Source: UBA11606 sp039815945
GTDB taxonomy: Bacteria; Actinomycetota; Acidimicrobiia; Acidimicrobiales; Aldehydirespiratoraceae
Assembly (NCBI GenBank): GCA_039815945.1
Contig: JBCBYI010000143.1
Span: 1 to 11,165, forward strand
Reading direction: 5' to 3'
DNA: 11,165 nt
This document shows, piece after piece, positions 5,870 to 11,165 of this stretch. Position numbers and translations under genes: made by a program. Each line of letters starts with the position of its first letter. The first letter of the stretch is position 1. The notes beneath the pieces are model-generated. The model was not told where the DNA came from. It saw only the letters and a list, made by a program, of their open reading frames with translations, and did no database searches.

Positions 5870-6703
5870 TCAGGACTTGCGCCAGTAGACGCCGGTCCAG
5901 TCGACCTCGACGATCTCGTCGGTGATGCCGTGTTGGGCCCGGAAGTCGTCGATCGCCTTGCGACACGGCTCCCAGGCGCCATAGTCGTCCACGATCACGA
6001 ACCCGCCGGCGGAGACCTTGTCGTAGAGCGGGACGAGGGCGTCCATCGTCGATTCGTAGAGATCGCCGTCGAGGCGCAGCACCGCGAGTTGGTCGATGGG
6101 CGCGGTCGGCAGGGTGTCGGCGAACCAGCCCTCGAGAAGGCGCACCTGATCGTCGAGGAGTCCATACCGTTCGAAGTTGGCTCGTACCCGGTCGGCCCCG
6201 ACCATCAGCGTCGGGACCCCCGACATGTCGTGGCCCGCATCGTCGGGATACTCCTCGACGTTGGGAGCGGGCAGCCCCTCGAAGGAGTCCGCGACCCAGA
6301 CCCGCCGGTCGGTGTCGCCCCAGGCCTCGAGGATGCCCCGCATGAGGATGGTGACACCGCCCCGCCAGACCCCGGTCTCGATGAGGTCGCCCGGCACGTC
6401 CTCGTCGAGCACCGTCTCCACCGCCGAGCGCACGTTGGCGAGCCGCTGGCGCCCCACCATCGTCTCGGCCGTGGGCGGCCAGTCGCGCCCTTCCCCGCGG
6501 ATCGAGGCATCATCCCGCTTCGACGGGTCGCCACCCTTGCGAGTGACTCGCCACCCGTTGGCCCGGAGGGCCGCCTTGAGTTCGTCGGGCGAGCCCGGCC
6601 CTCGCCAGCCGGAGAGGTCGACGTCGTGGGTCTCCTCGTCGAGGAACAGCTCACGGGTGAGACACCCCATCAGAAGGTCGACGTATCGGTCGCGTGCGGA
6701 CAT
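5870..6703 (-). CDS. TylF/MycF-family O-methyltransferase (macrocin O-methyltransferase-like)
   Basis: A 277-residue SAM-dependent methyltransferase of the TylF family, whose best-known members (TylF, MycF, NovP) methylate sugar hydroxyls in a Mg-dependent reaction. The SAM site is GDLIETGVWRGG (105-116) with Glu109, then VWVADSFEGLPAP (135-147). The metal and substrate region is LRLDGDLYESTMDAL (209-223) followed by GGFVIVDDYGAW (233-244), with Asp212, Asp239 and Asp240 as likely metal ligands by comparison with NovP. The N-terminal segment RYVDLLMGCLTRELF is also typical. I chose ATG at 6703 because an in-frame extension would overlap the divergent gene, and a TAGGCT -10 box lies 8 nt upstream. 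No antibiotic or sugar gene cluster is present, so the acceptor is unknown; a cell-surface sugar is one possibility. The winged-helix gene follows after 28 nt. Confidence 0.87.
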   Translation of the reverse strand: MSARDRYVDLLMGCLTRELFLDEETHDVDLSGWRGPGSPDELKAALRANGWRVTRKGGDPSKRDDASIRGEGRDWPPTAETMVGRQRLANVRSAVETVLDEDVPGDLIETGVWRGGVTILMRGILEAWGDTDRRVWVADSFEGLPAPNVEEYPDDAGHDMSGVPTLMVGADRVRANFERYGLLDDQVRLLEGWFADTLPTAPIDQLAVLRLDGDLYESTMDALVPLYDKVSAGGFVIVDDYGAWEPCRKAIDDFRAQHGITDEIVEVDWTGVYWRKS

Positions 6704-6711
6704 GGTGCACG

Positions 6712-6717
6712 AGCCTA
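6712..6717 (-). promoter_or_regulatory. -10 box of the TylF gene in a divergent leaderless pair
   Basis: The minus strand reads TAGGCT (TAnnnT), ending 8 nt before the ATG at 6703, with no Shine-Dalgarno sequence. The -35 would fall around the start codon of the divergent acyl-CoA dehydrogenase gene. I see no strong -35 match there. Confidence 0.42.
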
Positions 6718-6725
6718 CGGCCCGG

Positions 6726-6731
6726 TACCTT
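6726..6731 (+). promoter_or_regulatory. -10 box of the acyl-CoA dehydrogenase gene in a divergent leaderless pair
   Basis: TACCTT (TAnnnT) ends 6 nt before the ATG at 6738, and no ribosome-binding site is visible. The -35 would fall at the start codon of the TylF gene (about 6703-6708), where the match to consensus is weak. The two divergent -10 boxes are only 8 nt apart. Confidence 0.42.
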
Positions 6732-6737
6732 GCGGGC

Positions 6738-7961
6738 ATGGATCCGACGTACACCGACGAAGCCGAGGCCTTCCGCGCCCGCATCAAGGAATTCCTCGAC
6801 TCGAACCTCCCGACCGGTTGGGCCGGCTACGGCGCGATGTCGGTCGACGAGGCGTTCGAGTGGACCGCCGACTGGCGCCAGAAGCTCGCCGCCAACGGCC
6901 TGCTCGCACCGTCGTGGCCGACCGAGTACGGCGGCGGTGGCATGTCCGAACTCGAACAGGTGATCCTCGCCGAGGAGTTCGAGAAGGCGGGCGCCCCGAC
7001 CGGTGCCGGCAACGACGCCTTCTCGATCCAGATGGTCGGCAACACGATCCTCCACTGGGGCAGCGAAGAGCAGAAGGCCCACTTCCTGCCGCGCATCATC
7101 AGCGGTGAGGACGTCTGGTGCCAGGGCTACTCCGAGCCCGACGCCGGTTCCGACCTCGGCGGCCTCGGCTGCAAGGCCGTGCTCGACGGCGACGAGTGGG
7201 TCATCAACGGCCAGAAGATCTGGACCTCGGCAGGCCAGCACGCGAACTGGATCTTCGTGCTGTGCCGCACCGACCCCGACGCCCCCAAGCACCGCGGTAT
7301 CTCGTTCCTGCTGTGCCCGATGAATCAGCCCGGCGTCGAGGTCCGTCCGATCACGATGATCTCCGGCGACGACGAATTCAACGAGACCTTCTTCACCGAC
7401 GCCCGCACCCACAAGGACAACGTGATCGGCGGAGTCAACGCCGGTTGGGCCGTCGCCATGACCCTGCTCGGCTACGAGCGCGGCGAGGCCGCCGCGACCC
7501 AGCCCATCATGTTCAAGGCCGAGTGGGAGAAGCTGGCCGAGAAAGCCAAGCAGACCGGCGCCAACACCGACCCGGTCCTGCGTGACCGGCTCGCCTCGAC
7601 CTACATCGAGGTCGAGATCATGCGCTACCTCGGCATGGGCACGCTCACCCGGTTCCTTGGTGGCGCCCAGCCCGGCCCGGCCGAATCGGCGTTCAAGCTC
7701 TACTGGTCCGAGTACCACAAGCGTCTCACCGAGCTCGCCCTCGACGTGGTCGGCCCCGACTCCATGATCGCCGAGCCGTCGGCCAAGAAGGCCTTCCACT
7801 CCGACGCCCCCGGATCGCCCAACGATGCCGGCTCGTGGCTCGGGGCGTTCTACAACGCTCGCGCCGGCACGATCTACGCCGGCACCAGCCAGGTGCAACG
7901 CAACATCCTCGGCGAGATGGTCCTCGGCCTTCCCAAAGAACCCAAGCCGCCGCAGTCATGA
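6738..7961 (+). CDS. Acyl-CoA dehydrogenase (FadE type)
   Basis: A 407-residue FAD-dependent acyl-CoA dehydrogenase, which introduces an alpha-beta double bond into an acyl-CoA and passes electrons to ETF. The N-terminal helical domain includes LLAPSWPTEYGGGGMSELEQ (55-74). The FAD/substrate signature is YSEPDAGSDLGGL (131-143), followed by INGQKIWTSAGQHANW (156-171) in the middle beta domain. The C-terminal helical domain ends with IYAGTSQVQRNILGE (379-393). Ala381 occupies the place of the catalytic Glu of medium-chain enzymes (IYEGTS). Glu247 in LLGYERGEAA matches the alternative catalytic Glu position used by isovaleryl- and long-chain enzymes, so activity is likely retained. Many mycobacterial FadE proteins acting on branched or ring substrates share this layout. 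The stop overlaps the cupin start by ATGA, so the two are coupled. Divergent from the TylF gene. Confidence 0.92.
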   Translation: MDPTYTDEAEAFRARIKEFLDSNLPTGWAGYGAMSVDEAFEWTADWRQKLAANGLLAPSWPTEYGGGGMSELEQVILAEEFEKAGAPTGAGNDAFSIQMVGNTILHWGSEEQKAHFLPRIISGEDVWCQGYSEPDAGSDLGGLGCKAVLDGDEWVINGQKIWTSAGQHANWIFVLCRTDPDAPKHRGISFLLCPMNQPGVEVRPITMISGDDEFNETFFTDARTHKDNVIGGVNAGWAVAMTLLGYERGEAAATQPIMFKAEWEKLAEKAKQTGANTDPVLRDRLASTYIEVEIMRYLGMGTLTRFLGGAQPGPAESAFKLYWSEYHKRLTELALDVVGPDSMIAEPSAKKAFHSDAPGSPNDAGSWLGAFYNARAGTIYAGTSQVQRNILGEMVLGLPKEPKPPQS

Positions 7962-8461
7962 CCGAGACCGCGCCGCAGCCGATGGTGCCGATGCACGGCC
8001 TCACCGAGGCCCTGCATCTGGGTGAAGACGAGACCCCGTGGGTGTATGCCGGCGGACTCGGGATCAAGCTCCTCCACGTCGACCTCAACCAGGGTCTGTG
8101 GATCCTGCGGAACCGCTTCCCGGCGGGCTACCGAGTGCAGAAGCACTACCACACTGGTCCGGTGTACGCCCTGACGCTGGCGGGCTCCTGGGGCTACGAG
8201 GAGTACCCCGAGTACGTCAACCGTCCCGGCTCGTACCTCTACGAACCGGCCCACTCGGTCCACACCCTCGTCGTCCCCGAGGACAACGAGGTCGAGACCG
8301 ACGTGTGGTTCGCGATCCACGGCGCCAACGTCAACATCGACGACGAGGGCCAGGTCACGAGTGTCACCGACGCCCAGTCGATCCTGCAGGCCTGGCAGGG
8401 CCTGTGCGCGATGAACGGTGTCGACGGCTCGAAGACGATCGTCGTCGGGTCGCCGGGCTGA
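7958..8461 (+). CDS. Cupin protein, 2,4'-dihydroxyacetophenone dioxygenase-like
   Basis: A 167-residue single cupin domain resembling 2,4'-dihydroxyacetophenone dioxygenase (DAD), a non-heme Fe(II) enzyme that cleaves a carbon-carbon bond in a side-chain alpha-hydroxyketone. The first cupin motif gives His63 and His65 (QKHYHTGPVYALTLAGSW). The second carries Glu96 followed by His99 and His102 (YLYEPAHSVHTLVVP), an H-x-H...E...H set like the reported DAD iron ligands. FPAGYRVQKHYHTG is a typical cupin-1 lead-in. The ATG at 7958 overlaps the dehydrogenase TGA, so this is the coupled start. The upstream in-frame region lies inside the dehydrogenase gene and is Arg-rich shadow. Coupling to an acyl-CoA dehydrogenase suggests a shared catabolic route for an aryl or alicyclic compound; this is inference. 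It could also be a non-catalytic cupin. Confidence 0.84.
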   Translation: MTETAPQPMVPMHGLTEALHLGEDETPWVYAGGLGIKLLHVDLNQGLWILRNRFPAGYRVQKHYHTGPVYALTLAGSWGYEEYPEYVNRPGSYLYEPAHSVHTLVVPEDNEVETDVWFAIHGANVNIDDEGQVTSVTDAQSILQAWQGLCAMNGVDGSKTIVVGSPG

Positions 8462-8473
8462 TCAGGACGCCGT

Positions 8474-8645
8474 TCAGACCGACACGTGCCGCCGGCTCTC
8501 CATCCCTGCGATGCGAGCCATGAGGTCGAGTTCGGAGGGCCAGACGAAGCGGAACGCCGGTCGGCGCAACCCGGCCATGGTGTCGACCACGTCGAGCACG
8601 CCGTGACCGTACCGAGTGGCGGTCACGGCGTGCTCGGAGTTCGTG
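8474..8645 (-). pseudogene. Remnant of a SAM-dependent methyltransferase C-terminus
   Basis: No intact gene fits here. On the minus strand a frame ending at the TGA at 8474-8476 contains FRFVWPSELDLMARIAGM, a match to the (Y/F)xWPxELDLMAxLAGx motif near the C-terminus of many actinobacterial class I methyltransferases. In intact relatives this is normally followed by an R-W/G-W stretch and a dozen or more residues; here it ends in ESRRHVSV. Nothing upstream in frame resembles a methyltransferase core, because the frame runs into the nuclease gene. I read it as the decayed tail of a deleted gene. It is short, so a chance match remains possible. Confidence 0.42.
8593..8636 (-). terminator. Perfect 17-bp hairpin, probable terminator of the nuclease gene
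   Basis: CGAGCACGCCGTGACCG (8593-8609) is exactly complementary in reverse to 8620-8636, with a 10-nt loop (8610-8619). It begins 9 nt after the nuclease stop (8646-8648) on the minus strand and stands 131 nt after the convergent cupin stop, so it could end transcription from both sides. No uridine tract follows, which is common for the GC-rich intrinsic terminators proposed in Actinobacteria. Alternatives are an mRNA-stabilising 3' hairpin or a protein-binding palindrome. Confidence 0.58.
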
Positions 8646-11165
8646 CTACCAGCGGGAGATGAAGTCCCGGAAGAAGACGTACCGCAGGCAGTCCCGGAAG
8701 TTCCGGAAGTCCGATCCGTCGGCCTTCGTGTACCCCTTCCAGCCGCCAAAGAAGCAGGCGAAGATGTTCGGCGGCTCGTTGACGACGACGTCACGGATGC
8801 TGAGCACGACCGGGTCGTGGTCGCTCGAGGCGTAGGCGGTTGCCGTCTCCACGGTCTCGGTCGGGGCGTTGTCGTAGAGGTTGCCGTAGAACTCGGGCGA
8901 GTTCGCCTGCCACACGTCGGCGTCGGCGACGATGCGTACCGCCGACGACGAGGCCATCAGGTAGTCGAGGCGTCCGTAGCGACCGTCGAACTTGTAGGTC
9001 GACTTGTCGTTGCCCTTCACCTCGATGAGGTCGACGTAGCCGGCTGCTTCGAGCACGGCGATGGGTCCCTCTTCCTCGTAGGCGTTGAGGTCGCCCACGA
9101 TGAAGACGTCGCTGTCGCCACTGGCGGTCGGGTCGGTGTCGAGCCACTGCAGGAGCTGGTCGGCTGCGTACTGACGGGTCAGGTCGCAGTTGCCGGTCAG
9201 GTCGGTGCCGACGTCCTCGCCGAGCTCGAAGTAGCCGGGGGCGGCCGTGTCGGTGCACGTCGAGCCCTTCGACTTGAAGTGGTTGACGACGACGGTGAAC
9301 CGTTCGTCCGCGATCTCGAACGTCGCGGCGAGCGGCCACCGGTTGTTGGTCGTGTCCTCACCGGTGAGGCCGGCGTCGATGTCGAAGGTGGCGCCGTCGC
9401 CGATCAGGGTCGCCTTCGCCGGCTGGTAGATCATGCCGACGGCGATCTCGTCGGGGCCGATGTTCGTGCCGCCCGGGGAACGGACCCAGTCCCAGGTCCC
9501 CGCACCGGAGGCAGCGTTGAGTCGGTCGACGAGATCGACGATCGCCGGGATCTGGCTCTCGTAGTTGTTCTCGATCTCGATCAGACCGAGGACGGCAGCG
9601 TCGAGTTCGGTGATCGCCTCGACGATCTTGGCGGCCTGCAGGTCGAATTCGGCTTGGTTGGCCGCCCCGCGGCTGCCGAACGTCGTGAAGTAGTTCAAGA
9701 CGTTGAAGGCGGCGATGTCGTTGCCGTCAGCAAGCGTCGGTGCCTCGGGGCGGGGGAAGATCGACGGAACGATCTCCGGGAACGCCCCGATCGGCTGGAT
9801 CTTGTACTCCCCGAACGAGAACGCAAGGGGGCCGGTCGCCCCGGCCGGCAAGGTGTCGCCCGCTCGCAGCGGGGTCGCCGGATCCGGCGCCCACGGCAGG
9901 GCGCTGTTGCCGAACTCGCCTCGGTCGTCGAGCTTGAGGAAGTTCTCCGCGTTGGCGTCGGCCAGCGCCTGCGCCGCCGGATCGCTCGGCGCAAACGCCG
10001 AGGTCGGCTGGGTGAGGGGATCGCCGGCGGTCACGCCGAGCTCGCCGAAGCGGTACGGAGCGAAGAGGCTGGTCACGCTCAGGTCCTGCGTCGTGGTGAC
10101 GACCATGCCCTCGAGCGCTTCGCGGCCCGTGTCGCCGAGCGGCAAGGTGATCCCCGTCGGGGTCACGAGGCCGGAACCATCGACCGCACAGTCGGCCGAG
10201 GCGTCAGCGCCGATCTGGGTCGAGGAGAAGAACTCCGACACCTCGCCGACGACCTCGACCGTCATGTCCTCGGCGAGACCGCTGCCGTCGCCGAACACGA
10301 AGACGCCCTCGGAGGTCGACGGGTCGGCGTCGGCATCGGCGTCCTCTTCCTGGACGAAGAAGCCGTTGAGCTCTGGCGCCACGAGCGTGACGACGCCGCG
10401 CACGGTGACGGTGCTGCCTTCGAGGGGCGACACGGCACCCGCGCCCTGGACACTGCTGATCAGGGTGAGGTCGTTCACGCCGCACTCGAAGTCGGGCGGC
10501 TCGACGTCACCGCCACCGGCGGTGGGGGAGTTGGGCGGCGAGGCGAGGTTGAAGTCGAGCAGCTCCCAGTCGGCGGCGGTGTCGGTGTCGACGCCGTCGG
10601 TGATGCGGCCGACGCCGGCGGGGAGGAAGGAACCGTCGGGGCCGATGACGGGGGCGTCGAAGAAGAAGCTGTCGGCGGCGCCGCCGTCGGTGACGGCGAC
10701 GGTGTCGAGCACCACTTCGGAGCCGCTGACGGTGGAGCCGGTGATGGAGGCGGTCTCGACGAGGGCGACGGTGTAGCTGGAGTTCTCGATGGTGTTGTCG
10801 GCGATGCTCTGGTCGGCGGTGACGCCGTACTCGGCTTCGGTCAGGCCGTTGGCGAGCAGGAAGAAGCCGTTGCCGCCGAGCGCGCCGGTGAGGTCGATCT
10901 GGCGATCGATGGTGCCGTTGCTGGAACCCTCATCCGACTCGACGATGAGCACCGAGAGCCCGTCGAGGCTCGTGCCGGGGGTGCCGAAGAGCTCGATGAA
11001 CTCCGAGTCCGTGCTCGTGGTCGAACCGAGCACCTCGTTGATCACGATCGCGGCTGCGGGTGCCGGGGGCTCGAAGGCGGTCGCGGCGGTGGGCGTGTTG
11101 ACGGCCGGGTCGTTGCCGAAGTCGAGGATGAACCAGTCGGCGGCGGTGTCGGTGTCGACGCCGTC
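8646..11165 (-). CDS. ExeM/NucH-type extracellular endonuclease, lamin-tail/OB-fold/EEP (partial, N-terminus outside window)
   Basis: The frame is open from the right edge to the TGA at 8646, giving 839 visible residues. The GTG at 11045 is internal, not the start. Numbered from the edge: 1-30 is the end of one repeat unit; about 41-216 is a lamin-tail-like domain (VINEVLGS..., DSEFIELFGTPGTSLDGLSV, FFLLANG, closing GVDTDTAADWELLDF); about 230-345 is the ExeM-type OB-fold (LTLISSVQGAGAVSPLEG, GFFVQEED, TSEGVFVF). About 482-790 is an endonuclease/exonuclease/phosphatase domain. Its likely catalytic residues are Glu530 (LIEIENN), His629 (NHFKSKG), Asp692/Asn694 (VGDLNAY) and Asp782/His783 (SDHDPV). 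A 40-residue tail follows with CFFGGWKGYTKADGSDF. Such nucleases are secreted and degrade extracellular DNA; a signal peptide is expected beyond the edge. It converges on the cupin gene. Confidence 0.9.
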   Translation of the reverse strand, partial: DGVDTDTAADWFILDFGNDPAVNTPTAATAFEPPAPAAAIVINEVLGSTTSTDSEFIELFGTPGTSLDGLSVLIVESDEGSSNGTIDRQIDLTGALGGNGFFLLANGLTEAEYGVTADQSIADNTIENSSYTVALVETASITGSTVSGSEVVLDTVAVTDGGAADSFFFDAPVIGPDGSFLPAGVGRITDGVDTDTAADWELLDFNLASPPNSPTAGGGDVEPPDFECGVNDLTLISSVQGAGAVSPLEGSTVTVRGVVTLVAPELNGFFVQEEDADADADPSTSEGVFVFGDGSGLAEDMTVEVVGEVSEFFSSTQIGADASADCAVDGSGLVTPTGITLPLGDTGREALEGMVVTTTQDLSVTSLFAPYRFGELGVTAGDPLTQPTSAFAPSDPAAQALADANAENFLKLDDRGEFGNSALPWAPDPATPLRAGDTLPAGATGPLAFSFGEYKIQPIGAFPEIVPSIFPRPEAPTLADGNDIAAFNVLNYFTTFGSRGAANQAEFDLQAAKIVEAITELDAAVLGLIEIENNYESQIPAIVDLVDRLNAASGAGTWDWVRSPGGTNIGPDEIAVGMIYQPAKATLIGDGATFDIDAGLTGEDTTNNRWPLAATFEIADERFTVVVNHFKSKGSTCTDTAAPGYFELGEDVGTDLTGNCDLTRQYAADQLLQWLDTDPTASGDSDVFIVGDLNAYEEEGPIAVLEAAGYVDLIEVKGNDKSTYKFDGRYGRLDYLMASSSAVRIVADADVWQANSPEFYGNLYDNAPTETVETATAYASSDHDPVVLSIRDVVVNEPPNIFACFFGGWKGYTKADGSDFRNFRDCLRYVFFRDFISRW
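10566..10598 (-). repeat. 33-bp direct repeat, copy A (inside nuclease lamin-tail unit)
   Basis: Identical to 11133-11165 and in the same reading frame, encoding GVDTDTAADW with flanking residues near the end of a lamin-tail-like unit. The 567-bp offset equals 189 codons, which gives the size of the repeat unit. Confidence 0.85.
11133..11165 (-). repeat. 33-bp direct repeat, copy B (reaches window edge)
   Basis: Exact copy of 10566-10598. It runs to the last base of the window, so the true identity may extend further. It marks the end of another lamin-tail unit that lies mostly beyond the edge. Confidence 0.85.

Noticed and set aside
5865..5872. TGACGTCA palindrome at the TylF stop codon
   Set aside because: Only 8 bp, includes the stop codon, and has no promoter elements nearby that it would control.
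4429..5925. Plus-strand open frame of 498 codons opposite the amidohydrolase
   Set aside because: Antisense shadow: the minus-strand protein carries conserved metal-ligand motifs and this frame carries none.
6704..6787. N-terminal extension of the TylF protein to 6787
   Set aside because: It would overlap the divergent dehydrogenase start and has no family similarity; the -10 box and the typical N-terminus favour 6703.
5840..7108. Plus-strand frame running through the TylF gene into the dehydrogenase region
   Set aside because: It crosses two well-supported genes in the wrong frames and turns Arg/Pro-rich over the dehydrogenase.
10339..10365. Asp/Ala repeat (DADADADPSTS) in the nuclease OB-fold as a calcium-binding repeat
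   Set aside because: ExeM-type OB-folds normally have an acidic D.Dp.TSdG loop here; this is a slightly lengthened version, with no nonapeptide calcium-binding repeats.
11043..11045. GTG at 11045 as the start of the nuclease
   Set aside because: The frame stays open to the window edge and the preceding residues repeat a lamin-tail unit ending found inside the protein, so this is an internal valine.
1..11165. CRISPR array, insertion sequence, tRNA, rRNA or phage genes
   Set aside because: No spaced repeats, transposase motifs, terminal inverted repeats or tRNA-like cloverleafs were seen by eye; nearly all sequence is accounted for by protein genes.

Overview
The window looks like chromosomal sequence from a high-GC actinobacterium. 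The strongest marker is a gene at 2471-3559 that closely resembles mycobacterial mscR, a mycothiol-dependent formaldehyde dehydrogenase; mycothiol is made only by Actinobacteria. Several genes start with a TAnnnT-type -10 box only 6-8 nt before the ATG, so their mRNAs are probably leaderless, another actinobacterial trait. The mix of acyl-CoA dehydrogenase, thiolase-like protein, family-2 amidohydrolase and a secreted ExeM-type nuclease suggests a free-living Acidimicrobiia-like or mycobacterium-like organism. That placement is inference. GC and codon use look even throughout, and I see no mobile element, CRISPR array, tRNA or rRNA.

Layout. (1) 29-2121, plus strand: a flavin reductase-like FMN-binding protein, translationally coupled (stop and start share one base) to a thiolase-like protein that has lost the usual catalytic residues and carries an extra C-terminal domain. 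(2) 2136-5460, minus strand, read from right to left: amidohydrolase, small SAM methyltransferase, mscR, and a VOC/glyoxalase-fold protein. The gaps are 19, 25 and 5 nt. The amidohydrolase promoter is covered by a perfect 11+11-bp palindrome, a likely repressor operator. (3) 5494-6703, minus strand: a TylF-type O-methyltransferase followed by a small winged-helix protein whose stop codon lies inside that palindrome. (4) 6738-8461, plus strand: an acyl-CoA dehydrogenase with a 4-nt overlap into a cupin resembling 2,4'-dihydroxyacetophenone dioxygenase. This pair diverges from the TylF gene across only 34 bp. (5) 8462-8645: no intact gene, but the apparent tail of a decayed methyltransferase and a perfect 17-bp hairpin. 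(6) 8646-11165, minus strand: a large extracellular nuclease, cut by the right window edge, with duplicated lamin-tail-like units, an OB-fold, an endonuclease/exonuclease/phosphatase domain and a small Cys-Gly-Gly-Trp tail.

How the genes may work together. The CoA-linked enzymes, amidohydrolase and cupin fit catabolism of aromatic, alicyclic or acyl-CoA-activated substrates. MscR would remove formaldehyde or S-nitrosomycothiol, and the nuclease would recover phosphate or nucleotides outside the cell. No classic defence, secretion or biosynthetic gene cluster is evident. The points most worth following up are the operator/winged-helix junction, the mscR-VOC pairing, the catalytically degenerate thiolase-like protein, the nested divergent leaderless promoters, and the repeat architecture and unusual C-terminal tail of the nuclease.
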